Part shown: positions 9,286-19,120 of the stretch, piece by piece
Position numbering within the stretch: position 1 is the stretch's first letter
Layout: every line of letters begins with the position of its first letter
NCBI RefSeq assembly: GCF_002259645.1
Contig: NZ_MWWV01000003.1
Span: forward strand, 62,001-126,000
DNA from: Bifidobacterium tissieri
Lineage (GTDB): Bacteria; Actinomycetota; Actinomycetes; Actinomycetales; Bifidobacteriaceae
Length of the DNA stretch: 64,000 nt
Reading direction: 5' to 3'
The notes under the pieces: generated by a model
Told to the model about the DNA's origin: nothing
The model's database searches: none
Seen by the model: only the letters and a program-made list of their open reading frames with translations
Made by a program: the position numbers and the translations under genes

Positions 9286-10109
9286 TGGCCACCGTCGTTC
9301 CGCGTCCGGCACCCACGCTTGATCGTGAAAAAACGCTGGCGGGCAAACGCTATTCACTGATCGTCGGATTCGATGAAGTGGGCCGCGGATCCCTCGCCGG
9401 GCCCGCCATGGTCGGCGCTGCGGCATTGCTCTCGCGCGACATCGACGAATGGACCGTGCCCACGGGCGTGGCCGATTCCAAAATGCTCACCGAAGTCCGT
9501 CGGCAATCGCTGCTCGAACCGCTCAAAACCTGGTCCGCCGCATGGGCTGTGGGATCGGTGAGCGCTCGCGAGATCGACGAGTGGGGCATCGTATACGCGC
9601 TGGGCGTGGCCGCCGTGCGCGCGCTCAACGAAATCGAGACGCTGCTGACCACCGGCGATCACACCGATCTGGGCGTGGGCGCCGCCGTGGCCAAGGCCGT
9701 GAGTCGTCAGGGCATATCGCCCGCATGGCATGGCACGATCGGCGATATCGGCGGTGAGGAGCCCGGTGTGCGACTCAAGGCCGACGAGCTGCGTGTGGCG
9801 GGAATTCTTGACGGTCCGAGCGACTACATCACGCCGGTGGTCAATTCGTTTGATGCGCCGGAACTGCTCAAGCCGATCGCCATGACCACCGTGGTCAAGG
9901 GCGATCGTCAGTGCGCCAGTGTGGCTGCCGCGGCGGTGATCGCCAAGGTAACGCGCGACCATCTGATCGAGGATCTGGCCGCGGCGCATCCGGAGTATGA
10001 GGCGTACGGCTGGTCCAGCAACAAAGGATACGGTTCGGTGCCGCATCGCGCCGCCATCGCCAAGCACGGTCCGACCGAGTATCATCGCACCACCTGGCAC
10101 CTGTGTTGA
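9285..10109 (+). CDS. rnhB: Ribonuclease HII
   Basis: RNase HII (274 aa) removes ribonucleotides and RNA primers from DNA. The signature VGFDEVGRGSLAGP carries the catalytic pair Asp30-Glu31; the DSKMLTE box follows near residue 64, and the late DRQCASVAAAAVIAKVTRD segment supplies the remaining conserved residues. The protein is longer than a minimal RNase HII because of an insertion between about residues 115 and 180. It overlaps lepB by one base. The last codons and the stop lie in the first unit of a short CTGTGTTGATGG tandem repeat. Confidence 0.94.
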   Translation: MATVVPRPAPTLDREKTLAGKRYSLIVGFDEVGRGSLAGPAMVGAAALLSRDIDEWTVPTGVADSKMLTEVRRQSLLEPLKTWSAAWAVGSVSAREIDEWGIVYALGVAAVRALNEIETLLTTGDHTDLGVGAAVAKAVSRQGISPAWHGTIGDIGGEEPGVRLKADELRVAGILDGPSDYITPVVNSFDAPELLKPIAMTTVVKGDRQCASVAAAAVIAKVTRDHLIEDLAAAHPEYEAYGWSSNKGYGSVPHRAAIAKHGPTEYHRTTWHLC

Positions 10110-10185
10110 TAGGCTGTGTTGATCGTCTGTGTTGATGGACGGCTGTGGTGATGGGCACCTGTGTTGATGGACGTCTGTGCTGGGC
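10095..10185. repeat. Short tandem repeat spanning the rnhB stop codon
   Basis: About five imperfect copies of a 13-17-bp unit CTGTGTTGATGGACG start inside the last codons of rnhB and run to about 10185. The rnhB stop lies in the first copy. No gene follows until dapE. Confidence 0.6.
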
Positions 10186-10221
10186 TGAACACTAATCTGA
10201 TTCGCACATACCCGCACACGG

Positions 10222-10337
10222 TAGTGTGATCACACTAAGTATGGGGTGGCATCAGTCCGGCGTGGTTCCGGTAGTGTGATCACACTACGTGTGGGGTTGC
10301 TGAGGTCCGGTGTGGTTTGGTTAGTGTGATCACACTA
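10222..10337. repeat. Three perfect 16-bp palindromes at exact 50-bp spacing
   Basis: TAGTGTGATCACACTA occurs at 10222-10237, 10272-10287 and 10322-10337. The spacers are related (GTGGGGTTGC-like, then GTCCGG and GTGGTT) but have diverged, while the palindrome is unchanged in all three. The last copy lies 101 bp before the dapE start. It could be an operator array or a member of the hairpin-array class seen across this window. Confidence 0.85.
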
Positions 10338-10438
10338 AGATCTGGATGGCTGGCGTGGGGTGACTCGGCAGTTGCCGCACCTGCTCGCACTCGGGACGAA
10401 TACGGAAGTCGTGTGTCAGTGCCGTTACCATGGGACCT

Positions 10439-11641
10439 ATGACGATTGCGCTTGGATTCGATGCGAACGCCTCCCGTGATGAGGCGCTCAACACGTTGTT
10501 GGAACAGATCATGAACGAGTATTCGGTGAGTGACGACGAAGGTCCGCTCGCCGACGCCGTGGAACACTACCTGACCGCCCTGCCACACCTCACCGTGCAC
10601 CGCCACGGCGACACGGTGATCGCCTCCACGGAATACGGCAAACCCCAGCGCGTGCTGCTGGCCGGACACATCGACACCGTGCCGGTGATCGACAACTTCC
10701 CGCCGCGATGGCTGCAACCCGGAGACCCGCTCATCCGCGCCGAAATCAACGAACACAACCCCGGCGAGCGCGTGCTGTGGGGTCGCGGCGCCACGGACAT
10801 GAAGCCGTCCGACGCGGTGATGCTCTATCTTGCCGCCACGCTCACCGAAGACGCCACCAACTACGACCTGACGTACATCTTCTACGACCACGAGGAAGTG
10901 GAGGCGTCGAAGAACGGTCTGCGCAAGGTCGTGGAAACCCATCCCGAATGGGTGCGCGGCGACTTCGCGATCATCGGCGAACCCACCAGCTGCGGCATCG
11001 AGGGCGGCTGCAACGGCACGATTCGCTTCGACGTGATCTGCCACGGCGTGGCTGCGCATTCCGCCCGCGCGTGGATGGGCAGCAACGCCATCCACAAGGC
11101 GGCCGAAGTGCTCAACCGGCTCAACGCCTATGAACCCGCCACCGTGACCGTGGACGGCCTCGACTACCGCGAGGGACTCAACGCCACGCTGATCAGCGGC
11201 GGCAAGGGCACCAACGTCATCCCTGACGAGTGCCGCATCCACGTGAACTACCGGTTCGCCCCCGACAAGACGCTCGCCGAGGCCAAGGCGCTGATGATCG
11301 GCGCGGACGCCGGCGCGGAACTCGGCAACGGCGAACACATGGCCACTGCCGGCGTGTTCGAAGGATTCGGCATCGAGATGAAGGACGAATCGCCATCCGC
11401 CCGCCCTGGCATGGACACACCGCTTGCGCAGTCGTTGGCCTCACTCGTCCGTGAACGCACCGGCCGCGAACCGCTCGCCAAGCTCGGATGGACCGACGTG
11501 GCACGCTTCTCCCAACTCGGCATCCCCGCCGTGAATCTGGGTGCCGGCGATCCGCTGCTCGCGCACAAGCACGACGAGCAGGTCCCCGAATCCCAGCTCA
11601 TCACTCTGGCGGACATTCTCGAGGATTGGCTGCGTCGCTGA
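10439..11641 (+). CDS. dapE: Succinyl-diaminopimelate desuccinylase
   Basis: M20 metallopeptidase family enzyme (400 aa) that hydrolyses N-succinyl-LL-2,6-diaminopimelate in lysine and cell-wall precursor synthesis. The di-zinc ligands and catalytic acid are visible: His77 and Asp79 in LLAGHIDTVP, Asp120 in GRGATDMKPSD, and Glu152-Glu153 in YDHEEVEA. TACCAT at 10426-10431 lies seven bases before the ATG at 10439, so the message is probably leaderless; an upstream in-frame ATG at 10430 overlaps this box. A hairpin terminator follows. It could be a related M20 amidohydrolase, but length and motifs favour DapE. Confidence 0.88.
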   Translation: MTIALGFDANASRDEALNTLLEQIMNEYSVSDDEGPLADAVEHYLTALPHLTVHRHGDTVIASTEYGKPQRVLLAGHIDTVPVIDNFPPRWLQPGDPLIRAEINEHNPGERVLWGRGATDMKPSDAVMLYLAATLTEDATNYDLTYIFYDHEEVEASKNGLRKVVETHPEWVRGDFAIIGEPTSCGIEGGCNGTIRFDVICHGVAAHSARAWMGSNAIHKAAEVLNRLNAYEPATVTVDGLDYREGLNATLISGGKGTNVIPDECRIHVNYRFAPDKTLAEAKALMIGADAGAELGNGEHMATAGVFEGFGIEMKDESPSARPGMDTPLAQSLASLVRERTGREPLAKLGWTDVARFSQLGIPAVNLGAGDPLLAHKHDEQVPESQLITLADILEDWLRR

Positions 11642-11647
11642 AGACGT

Positions 11648-11684
11648 ACTGCCGGGCAGCTATTCGGACACGCTGTCCGGCAGT
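11648..11684 (+). terminator. Terminator of dapE
   Basis: Arms 11648-11659 and 11673-11684 (ACTGCCGGGCAG / CTGTCCGGCAGT) form a 12-bp stem with one mismatch, followed by TTG. Confidence 0.7.
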
Positions 11685-11690
11685 TTGTGC

Positions 11691-11928
11691 CATACTTAAC
11701 GATGGTGGTTCTGCATACCACCGATGTACGATGAACGTCGATCCCCTTCCGCGGCGCATGGACACCCACTTGACGCGCCGGAAGCGACGGTGTCCGTTCC
11801 TCGTAAATGAAGACTTTTGAAGTGCCTGTGCAGTGGCGTGTTCGTACGCGGCCGTAGTGAGAGTGCGGTGTTGACAGACTGACACAGGGTGGAACAAGGC
11901 GTGATGCAGCATGCCTTCAAGGAGAATC
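11691..11928 (+). promoter_or_regulatory. Possible structured leader of the RNase E gene
   Basis: CATACT at 11691-11696 is a possible -10 box. The leader that follows (about 225 nt) can form GGTGGT-tctgcat-ACCACC (11704-11722) and GGACACC/GGTGTCC (11760-11766 with 11789-11795). E. coli rne is autoregulated through its 5' leader; a similar role here is only inference. Confidence 0.35.
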
Positions 11929-14868
11929 GTGACAACTGAACATCACGACGGCGTTGACGCCGCCGCAGACAATACTGCCAATATCGCCGATGTCGCCTCG
12001 CAGACGACCGTCGGTGAGCCTAACGAGAATATGGCACATGAGGAATCCGCTTCGGCGACCTCTGGCCCTGTGCCCGTTGCGGCGCCTACGCCCGCACCCC
12101 GTCGCCGTCGCGGCGGCCGTCGCGTGGTCCGTGCCGCCGGTGCCGCCGGTGCCAAGCTGCAGGTGAAGATCGAATCCACGGCCAAGAACGACGATCAGAT
12201 CGCCGATCAGGCCGCCGCCGCAGAGACCGAGAACACTGGTGTCGCTCCCGCCGCCCCGACCGCGACGACCACGGAATCGTCCACCGCCGAGAACGCGCCT
12301 GTTACCCGTACGCGCACCCGTCGTCGTGCGACCAAGTCCGAGTCCGCTGCCGCCGGCGCCGATCACGAACGCAAGGCGCGCATCAAGGCGCTCGCCGACG
12401 AACTGTTCACCGACAAGGGCATCGAAGCCGATCTGCATGAGATCCGGCGGGGCTCCGCCAAGCGCAGCGCCGATCTGCCCGAGTTCTCGTCGCATGAGTC
12501 GTCCGAGCCGAAGGTCTCCGGCCACGCTGCGCGCCCGATGACCTCGCTGCTGTTTCGCGAGCCCGTGCTGCCGACCGTGCGCCCCGTCGAGCTGGTCACT
12601 GACGACGCCGATCATGACGATCGTGATCGTGATCGTGATAATCGTGACGTTGAGAACGATCGCAGCGCCGAGGAGCCGACCCTCACCCGTCGCCGTCGTC
12701 GCCGTCGTGCCGATCGTGATCATGAGGAGAGCCGTGACGGACAGTCCCGTCATGCCGACGTCGATCGTGATCGTGACGTCCGTGAGGATCGTGCCGATGA
12801 TCATGACGTCCGTGATCGTGACACTCGTGACCGTCGTGACGTCGATGACGAATCCGGCGAATCCCGCCGCACCCGTCGTTCCCGTCGTCTCAACGCGCAG
12901 GAACGCCGCGCGGCCGCCGAAGTGGAACAGATCGAACAGGATCTCGAATACGACGAGATCTCGTATTCGCCGATCGACGTGGAATCCGGATCGTCCGACG
13001 ACAATGAGGAGAGCGCCGGCGAAACCCGCTCCCGTCGCCGTCGTCGCCGCGGATCCGAAAACACGGACGGCGAATCGCAGCACGCACGTCGCGAACGCGC
13101 CGCAAGCGCCGTGGCGGAACGCGTGGGCGAACATGAGCGTGAACGTGACCGCGATCGTGAGGAGGACGAGGAGGACGGCACCGTCACCCGTCGCCGTCGC
13201 CGTCGCCGCGCCAAGGGCGATGCCGAAGTGCATGAGGAGCCGCGCATCCGTCGCAGCCGCAAGCAGCAGTACATCGACGAGATCACCGACATCGAGGGGT
13301 CCACGCGACTCGAGGCCAAGAAGCAGCGTCGCCGCGACAACCGCCGTGACCGCTCCCGCCAGTCCACGCTGCTCGAGCAGGACTTCCTCGCCCGTCGTGA
13401 GAACGTGAACCGTCTCATGGTGGTTCGCGAGAAAGAGAAGCACACCCAGATCTCCGTGATCGAGGACTCCATTCTGGTGGAACACTACGTGTCCGACATC
13501 CAGGAGGTGTCGACCGTCGGCAACATCTATCTCGGCCGCGTGCAGAACGTGCTGCCGAGCATGGAGGCCGCGTTCGTCGACATCGGCCAGCCGCGCAACG
13601 GCGTGCTGTACGCCGGTGAGGTCAACTGGGACACCACCCGCCTCGACGGTCAGCCGCGCCGCATCGAACTGGCGTTCAAGTCCGGCGATCCGGTGCTCGT
13701 GCAGGTCACCAAGGACCCGATCGGCCACAAGGGCGCGCGACTGACCTCGCAGGTCACGCTCGCCGGCCGCTTCCTGGTGCTCGTGCCGTCCGGCGGCATG
13801 ACCGGCGTGAGCCGCAAGCTGCCCGAACGTGAGCGTGCGCGCCTGAAGTCCATCGTGTCCAAGATCGCGCCGAGCGAGATGGGCGTGATCATCCGCACGG
13901 CCGCCGAGGGCGCGTCCAAGGAGGCCATCGAAAAGGATCTGGAGACGCTCACCCATCAGTGGGAGCACGTGCAGGAGGCCGAGAAGAAGGCCCGCAACTC
14001 CAAGCGTCCCAAGCTGCTGCAGGGCGAGCCCGACGTGGCGATCCGTGTGGTGCGCGACATCTTCAACGACGACTTCAACAAGCTCGTCGTGGAAGGCGAC
14101 AAGGTGTACGAGCGTATTCGCGAATACCTCGAGACCATGGCCCCCGACCTGCAGGACAAGCTCGAGAAGTGGGATCCGGAGGAGCACAACGGCCGTGACG
14201 TGTTCGACCAGTGGCGCATCGACAGCCAGCTGCGCAAGGGCATGGAACGCAAGGTGTACCTGCCGTCCGGTGGCTCGCTCGTCATCGATCGCACCGAGGC
14301 CATGACCACGATCGACGTGAACACCGGCCGATTCATCGGCAAGGGCAAGTCGCTCGAGGAGACCGTCACCCGATGCAATCTGGAGGCCAGCGAGGAGATC
14401 GCCCGTCAGCTGCGTCTGCGCGACATCGGCGGCATGATCATGATCGACTACGTGGACATGGTAATGCCCGCCAACCGCGACCTCGTGCTGCGTCGACTCG
14501 TCGAATGCCTGGCACGCGACCGCACCAAGCACCAGGTGGCCGAGGTCACCTCGCTCGGTCTGGTGCAGATGACCCGCAAGCGCGTTGGCCAGGGTCTGGT
14601 CGAGGCGTTCTCCGAGGAGTGTCCCACCTGCAAGGGCCGCGGATTCATCCTGCACGACGAGCCGATCGTGTCGGCGTCGTACGACGATCCGTATGCGCTC
14701 AAGGGCGGTGACCCGTTCATCAAGACGAACAAGCACAACCAGGGCACCACGATCGCCAAACCCAAGGAGGACCCGGCCCTGCCCAAGGGCTCCACTCCCG
14801 ACGTGAAGGCGAAGCTGGCGCAGATTGCGGCGGCTGCACAAGCTGCTGCGGAGGATGCTAAAGAGTAA
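11929..14868 (+). CDS. rne: Ribonuclease E/G with long charged N-terminal extension
   Basis: Endoribonuclease for rRNA maturation and mRNA decay (979 aa). The catalytic half is C-terminal: an S1 RNA-binding domain from about residue 500 (HTQISVIEDSILVEHYVSD), a DNase-I-like site near 794 (TTIDVNTGRF), the IGGMIMIDYVDM strand, and the zinc-link CPTC near 898. Residues 1-490 are disordered, Ala/Pro-rich, then Arg/Asp-rich, with three TRRRRRRR-like stretches and runs of Arg-Asp dipeptides. This reversed layout, scaffold first and catalysis last, is typical of actinobacteria. GTG 11929 is chosen because AAGGAG lies five bases upstream; an ATG at 11911 would lack one. Confidence 0.94.
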   Translation: MTTEHHDGVDAAADNTANIADVASQTTVGEPNENMAHEESASATSGPVPVAAPTPAPRRRRGGRRVVRAAGAAGAKLQVKIESTAKNDDQIADQAAAAETENTGVAPAAPTATTTESSTAENAPVTRTRTRRRATKSESAAAGADHERKARIKALADELFTDKGIEADLHEIRRGSAKRSADLPEFSSHESSEPKVSGHAARPMTSLLFREPVLPTVRPVELVTDDADHDDRDRDRDNRDVENDRSAEEPTLTRRRRRRRADRDHEESRDGQSRHADVDRDRDVREDRADDHDVRDRDTRDRRDVDDESGESRRTRRSRRLNAQERRAAAEVEQIEQDLEYDEISYSPIDVESGSSDDNEESAGETRSRRRRRRGSENTDGESQHARRERAASAVAERVGEHERERDRDREEDEEDGTVTRRRRRRRAKGDAEVHEEPRIRRSRKQQYIDEITDIEGSTRLEAKKQRRRDNRRDRSRQSTLLEQDFLARRENVNRLMVVREKEKHTQISVIEDSILVEHYVSDIQEVSTVGNIYLGRVQNVLPSMEAAFVDIGQPRNGVLYAGEVNWDTTRLDGQPRRIELAFKSGDPVLVQVTKDPIGHKGARLTSQVTLAGRFLVLVPSGGMTGVSRKLPERERARLKSIVSKIAPSEMGVIIRTAAEGASKEAIEKDLETLTHQWEHVQEAEKKARNSKRPKLLQGEPDVAIRVVRDIFNDDFNKLVVEGDKVYERIREYLETMAPDLQDKLEKWDPEEHNGRDVFDQWRIDSQLRKGMERKVYLPSGGSLVIDRTEAMTTIDVNTGRFIGKGKSLEETVTRCNLEASEEIARQLRLRDIGGMIMIDYVDMVMPANRDLVLRRLVECLARDRTKHQVAEVTSLGLVQMTRKRVGQGLVEAFSEECPTCKGRGFILHDEPIVSASYDDPYALKGGDPFIKTNKHNQGTTIAKPKEDPALPKGSTPDVKAKLAQIAAAAQAAAEDAKE

Positions 14869-14900
14869 CGTTCTTGGTTTCTAAGGTTGGTGCAGTCGCC

Positions 14901-14956
14901 GGCACATCCCTTGGCGGGATGTGCCCCTCACCTACGGACAGTCCACTGGACTGTCC
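14901..14956 (+). terminator. Two back-to-back hairpins after rne
   Basis: GGCACATCCC 14901-14910 pairs perfectly with 14916-14925, and GGACAGTCC 14936-14944 pairs perfectly with 14948-14956. Neither has a U-run. They probably end or protect the rne transcript before the rplU promoter. Confidence 0.6.
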
Positions 14957-15023
14957 GGTCCGGTCCGGGTTGGTTGTACAGCCGCTGAAGAATTGGAAAA
15001 AACTCAGGAAACGCACGACGAAG

Positions 15024-15052
15024 TTGCGAAAGTCGGGCGTGTTGTGTAAATT
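15024..15052 (+). promoter_or_regulatory. Promoter of rplU-rpmA
   Basis: TTGCGA at 15024-15029 and TAAATT at 15047-15052 are separated by 17 bases. The region is AT-rich against its surroundings. Confidence 0.6.
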
Positions 15053-15062
15053 AGACAGTCGG

Positions 15063-15145
15063 TGTCTAGCTATGCCTGTTTGTGGGGCGTGTTTGCTAGA
15101 CGACAAACAGCTTTATTGACAGGCAAATACAGGCAAGGTAGGGCT
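15063..15145 (+). ncRNA. rplU leader with large-loop hairpin
   Basis: GTCTAGC 15064-15070 pairs with GCTAGAC 15095-15101 around a 24-base loop, at the expected 5' end of the rplU transcript. A ribosomal-protein autoregulatory leader is possible. The loop contains no obvious gene or known riboswitch. Confidence 0.35.
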
Positions 15146-15454
15146 ATGTACGCTATTGTTAAGGCCGGCGGCCATCAGGAAAAGGTCGAGGTCGGCGACG
15201 AGATCATCGTCAACCGTCTCGCTGCTAAGAAGGGTGAGACGGTGGAGTTCCCCGTCGCCCTGTTCGTCGACGGTGCCAACGTGACCGTCGCTTCCAAGGA
15301 TCTGGCTCAGATCACCGTCAAGGGTGAAGTCATCGACGATGAGGCCAAGGGTCCGAAGATCAACATCCAGAAGTTCAAGAACAAGACCGGTGTTGCTCGC
15401 CGCAAGGGCCACCGTCAGCCGCTGAGCGTGGTGAAGATCACCTCGATCGCCTGA
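15146..15454 (+). CDS. rplU: 50S ribosomal protein L21
   Basis: L21 (102 aa) binds 23S rRNA on the large subunit. It begins [20 protein letters not shown] and ends with the basic [23 protein letters not shown] segment that defines the family. The ATG at 15146 is preceded by AAGGTAGGGCT. It is followed after 49 bp by rpmA and then by obgE, the conserved rplU-rpmA-obgE order. Confidence 0.98.
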   Translation: MYAIVKAGGHQEKVEVGDEIIVNRLAAKKGETVEFPVALFVDGANVTVASKDLAQITVKGEVIDDEAKGPKINIQKFKNKTGVARRKGHRQPLSVVKITSIA

Positions 15455-15503
15455 GCTTCTTTTTAGGCTTCCAAGCGTTTATTAACTCGAAAGGATAAGT
15501 CAA

Positions 15504-15755
15504 ATGGCACATAAGAAGGGTGCGTCCAGCTCACGCAACGGTCGCGATTCGAATCCTCAGTACCTCGGTGTGAAGAAGTTCGGCGGCGAAGCCGTCCTCG
15601 CCGGCAACATCATCGTTCGCCAGCGCGGCACGAGCTTCCACCCGGGCCACAACGTTGGTCTCGGCAAGGACCACACGCTGTTCGCCCTGGCCGACGGCAC
15701 CGTGAAGTTCGGCGTCCGTCGTGACCGCAAGGTCGTCGACGTCATCGCCGCCTGA
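15504..15755 (+). CDS. rpmA: 50S ribosomal protein L27
   Basis: L27 (83 aa) reaches into the peptidyl-transferase centre. The N-terminus [17 protein letters not shown] is the mature form with no cleavable prepeptide. The central [29 protein letters not shown] block is diagnostic. GAAAGGATAAGTCAA precedes the start. A strong terminator follows at 15780-15823. Confidence 0.98.
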   Translation: MAHKKGASSSRNGRDSNPQYLGVKKFGGEAVLAGNIIVRQRGTSFHPGHNVGLGKDHTLFALADGTVKFGVRRDRKVVDVIAA

Positions 15756-15779
15756 TTACGGCGCTGAATCAGCAACGTC

Positions 15780-15823
15780 AAAGGCCGCGTCTCTGTGCTT
15801 CTTGCACGGACGCGGCCTTTTTG
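15780..15823 (+). terminator. Intrinsic terminator of rplU-rpmA
   Basis: AAAGGCCGCGTC 15780-15791 pairs perfectly with GACGCGGCCTTT 15809-15820 and is followed by TTG. The inner loop also has a short stem. Confidence 0.9.
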
Positions 15824-16003
15824 CATCTTAGCTAGCCTGCATCCTTGCACACCGAACGGCGTCAATCGGGAGAACAGTGCGGAGGAGGAACATGAGTGAG
15901 GCAGTTCGAATGGTCAGAATGGTCACATGACGCCATGAACAGCACACGGCAGACGGTTTCGCTATGCGAAAGCGTTCAAGCCCAATCGGTAAGGTAGAAC
16001 AAT

Positions 16004-17722
16004 ATGAGTGATTTTGTCGATCGAGTTACGGTACATGTCAAGGGCGGTGACGGCGGAAACGGCGCTGCGTCGATCCGTAGGGAAAAGTACAAGCCGCTTG
16101 CCGGTCCCGACGGCGGTGACGGAGGCCGTGGCGGCTCCGTGATTTTCGTGGCGGACTCCAACGCCACCAGTCTGTTGGACTTTCGATTCCTGCCGCATCG
16201 TGCGGCTCCCTCCGGCACCCAGGGATTGGGTGGCGACAAGGACGGCAGCAACGGCGAGGATATGATCCTGCCCGTGCCCGTGGGCACCGTGGTGTTCACC
16301 GCCAAGGGCGGTGCCGGCGAACAGAAGCAGCCCGGCGAGCCGCTCGCCGATCTTCGTCGTCCCGGTGACCGTTTCGTGGCCGCCGAAGGTGGTGCCGGCG
16401 GTCTGGGCAACCGTTCTCTGGCCAACCGTGCCCGCCGCGCTCCCGGATTCGCCCTGCTTGGCGAACCCGGTGAGGAACGCGATCTGGTGCTCGAGCTCAA
16501 GTCCATCGCCGACGTGGCGCTTGTGGGCTTCCCGAGCGCTGGCAAGTCCAGCCTCATCGCGGCGATGAGCGCCGCCAAGCCCAAGATCGCCGACTATCCG
16601 TTCACCACGCTCGTGCCGAACCTCGGCGTGGTGATGGCCGGATCCCGTCGATTCACCGTGGCCGACGTGCCCGGACTGATCCCCGGCGCATCCCAGGGCA
16701 AGGGACTCGGCCTCGAGTTCCTGCGTCACATCGAACGCACCGAGGTGATCGCGCACGTCATCGACTGCGCCACGCTTGAACCAAACCGCGACCCGATGGC
16801 CGACTACGAGGCGCTCGAGAAGGAGCTCTCCATCTACGCCGACCAGCTGGAACTGCCGCTCGGTGCCATCCCGATCGCCGAACGTCCGCGCATCATCGTG
16901 CTCAACAAGGTGGATGTGCCGGAAGCCAAGGAACTCGCCGAATTCGTGCGTCCCGAATTCGAAAAGCTCGGACTCAAGACGTTTATCGTCTCCACCGCGT
17001 CGCACGAGGGTCTCAAGGAGCTGTCCTTCGCCCTTATGGACATCGTCGACGAGATGCGCGAGCGCGTGATCGCCCAGGAGAAGGCCGAGGAGGAGGCCCG
17101 CGTGGTCATCCGCCCGCTCGAGGACCCCGCCCGTCGTCGCCGTCGCGCCAACGAACGCGGCATCGGCTTCGACTTCAACATCGAGCGCGAACAGAACGCC
17201 AACGGCGAATTCTGGTTCACCGTGACCGGAGACAAGCCCGAACGTTGGGTGCGCCAGACCAACTTCGACAACGAGGAGGCCGTCGGCTACCTCGCCGATC
17301 GTCTCGCCAGGCTCGGCGTGGAGGATTCGCTGCGCAAGATGGGTGCCCACGCCGGCGACGAGGTGCGCATCGGCCGTGGCGACTATGCCGTGTCGTTCGA
17401 TTGGGATCCGACCATCGCGGCCGGTGCGGAGATGCTCGACGGCACCCCGCAGGCCAGCCGTGGTCAGGATCTGCGATTGCAGGAGACCGACGGTCGTACC
17501 CGTCGTCGTACCAACGCCGAACGTCGTCGTGAATACCACGAGTGGATGGACGCGAAGGCCGCCGTGCGTGCCGCCATGCAGGCCGAACGCGACGCCGGCC
17601 ACTGGGCCGATCCGAACGTGCTCGACGATCCGGAAGACAAGACCAGCCTGATCGACCGGCTGAACATCAGCGGCGGCAACGCGGACGGCAACGACGACAG
17701 CCGAACCGATTCGGAACAGTAG
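16004..17722 (+). CDS. obgE: GTPase ObgE/CgtA
   Basis: Essential ribosome-assembly and stress GTPase (572 aa). The Gly-rich Obg fold fills residues 1-165 ([28 protein letters not shown]). The GTPase domain follows with P-loop GFPSAGKSS at 175-183, the [11 protein letters not shown] switch I, the [11 protein letters not shown] switch II and NKVD. A C-terminal Obg (OCT) domain lies at about 390-470, then a roughly 100-residue hydrophilic tail rich in Arg and Asp. Length is at the upper end, as in other actinobacterial Obg proteins. The gap upstream (about 180 bp after the rpmA terminator) shows no further gene. Confidence 0.97.
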   Translation: MSDFVDRVTVHVKGGDGGNGAASIRREKYKPLAGPDGGDGGRGGSVIFVADSNATSLLDFRFLPHRAAPSGTQGLGGDKDGSNGEDMILPVPVGTVVFTAKGGAGEQKQPGEPLADLRRPGDRFVAAEGGAGGLGNRSLANRARRAPGFALLGEPGEERDLVLELKSIADVALVGFPSAGKSSLIAAMSAAKPKIADYPFTTLVPNLGVVMAGSRRFTVADVPGLIPGASQGKGLGLEFLRHIERTEVIAHVIDCATLEPNRDPMADYEALEKELSIYADQLELPLGAIPIAERPRIIVLNKVDVPEAKELAEFVRPEFEKLGLKTFIVSTASHEGLKELSFALMDIVDEMRERVIAQEKAEEEARVVIRPLEDPARRRRRANERGIGFDFNIEREQNANGEFWFTVTGDKPERWVRQTNFDNEEAVGYLADRLARLGVEDSLRKMGAHAGDEVRIGRGDYAVSFDWDPTIAAGAEMLDGTPQASRGQDLRLQETDGRTRRRTNAERRREYHEWMDAKAAVRAAMQAERDAGHWADPNVLDDPEDKTSLIDRLNISGGNADGNDDSRTDSEQ

Positions 17723-17766
17723 TCACCCACACCACACAGACACACCACACAGAACAGAAGGCGCAT

Positions 17767-18900
17767 ATGTCCACGCAGTCACAAGCCGAAGTCAGACGAG
17801 CCATCGCAGAAGCCCACACCATCGTGGTGAAGGTGGGATCAAGCTCGCTCAGCGGCAGTTCCGGCCATCTCGACCCGGAGCGACTGCGCGGACTCGTCAC
17901 CGCCATCGCGCAGACCGTGCGCATGGACGCCCGCGTGGTGCTCGTCTCCTCCGGCGCCATCGCCTCCGGATTCGGACCGCTCGGCTTCGACGCGCGCCCG
18001 ACCGACGTGGCCACCCAGCAGGCCGCAGCATCCGTGGGTCAGGGACTGCTCATGAGCCACTACGAGGCCGCGTTCGGCCGTTACGGGCTGCGCGTCGGAC
18101 AGATCCTCATCACCGCTCGCGACACCGTACAGGCCACCCAGTACCGCAACGTGCAGCGCACGCTGAACCGGCTGCTCGAACTCGGCGTGGTGCCGATCGT
18201 CAACGAAAACGACGCGCTCGCCAGCAACGAGATCCGCTTCGGCGACAACGACCGCCTGTCCGCGCTCGTGGCGAACATCGTCCGCGCCGACGCGCTGGTA
18301 CTGCTCACCGACGTGGACGGCCTGTACACGGCCCCGCCCAAAGAGCCGGGCGCCCGTCAGATCCACTACGTGCCGAACGTGCTCGACACGTTGGAGAACG
18401 TGCGCATCGGCGGCACCGGCTCATCCGTGGGCACGGGCGGCATGGTCACCAAGCTCGAGGCGGCGCGCGTGGCCGCGGTCTCCGGCATCCCCACCGTGCT
18501 CACCTGCGCGTCGAACGCCGGTCCGGCATTGATGGGTGACCGCGTGGGCACGGTGTTCGCGCCGATCAAGCAGCGTGGCACGTCACGGCGACTGTGGATC
18601 GGCTTCGCCGCGGACCCGCGTGGCACGCTTGTGGCCGACGAGGGTGCCGCCAAGGCGATTCTAGGCGGTCGTGCATCGCTGCTGTCCGCCGGCGTGGTGG
18701 GCGTGCGCGGCGAATTCTCCGCCGGTGATCCGGTGCTCATCGTCGACGAACACGGCAACAAACTGGCCAAGGGCATTTCCGGATTCGATTCGGAGGAGGT
18801 GCCGGCCACACTCGGACGCACCACCTCGCAGCTGCGTAAGCTGCTCGGTGCCGAATACGCACATCCGCTGGTCCATCGCGACGATCTGGTACTGCTGTAA
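17767..18900 (+). CDS. proB: Glutamate 5-kinase
   Basis: First enzyme of proline synthesis (377 aa); phosphorylates L-glutamate with ATP. The amino-acid-kinase domain (about 20-265) shows VVKVGSSSLSG, VLVSSGAIASGF, VPIVNENDAL and FGDNDRLSALVA. The C-terminal 100 residues are the PUA domain found in long-form ProB (about 285-375). AGAAGGCGCAT precedes the ATG at 17767, 44 bp after obgE, so the two may be co-transcribed; an obgE-proB pairing is common in Gram-positive bacteria. A terminator follows at 18953-18985. Confidence 0.96.
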   Translation: MSTQSQAEVRRAIAEAHTIVVKVGSSSLSGSSGHLDPERLRGLVTAIAQTVRMDARVVLVSSGAIASGFGPLGFDARPTDVATQQAAASVGQGLLMSHYEAAFGRYGLRVGQILITARDTVQATQYRNVQRTLNRLLELGVVPIVNENDALASNEIRFGDNDRLSALVANIVRADALVLLTDVDGLYTAPPKEPGARQIHYVPNVLDTLENVRIGGTGSSVGTGGMVTKLEAARVAAVSGIPTVLTCASNAGPALMGDRVGTVFAPIKQRGTSRRLWIGFAADPRGTLVADEGAAKAILGGRASLLSAGVVGVRGEFSAGDPVLIVDEHGNKLAKGISGFDSEEVPATLGRTTSQLRKLLGAEYAHPLVHRDDLVLL

Positions 18901-18952
18901 TCGGTTGTGATCGACTGCGGCCGGTTGGCGTGCGCGGCGTGATGCCGTGTGT

Positions 18953-18985
18953 GCGGTCGGCGCGTATGATCGACTGCCGTTTTTT
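18953..18985 (+). terminator. Terminator of proB
   Basis: GCGGTCG 18953-18959 pairs with CGACTGC 18971-18977 (one G.T) and is followed by CGTTTTTT. The remaining gap to 19233 holds a CGATCATGATCG palindrome near 19025 and the promoter of the next gene. Confidence 0.65.
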
Positions 18986-19120
18986 GCATGTTTTGCCGGA
19001 TCGTCATCCCACTTGTTCGCCGGTCGATCATGATCGCCGACGATCGCCTAACGCATCCGAGGCCAATAATGGCAACGATTCCGCACGCCGACCGCGTGAT
19101 GTGATCCATCGAATATTGCG

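Noticed and set aside
11917..14841. Long minus-strand open frame opposite rne
   Set aside because: Shadow of the Arg-rich repeats of RNase E; no family resemblance.
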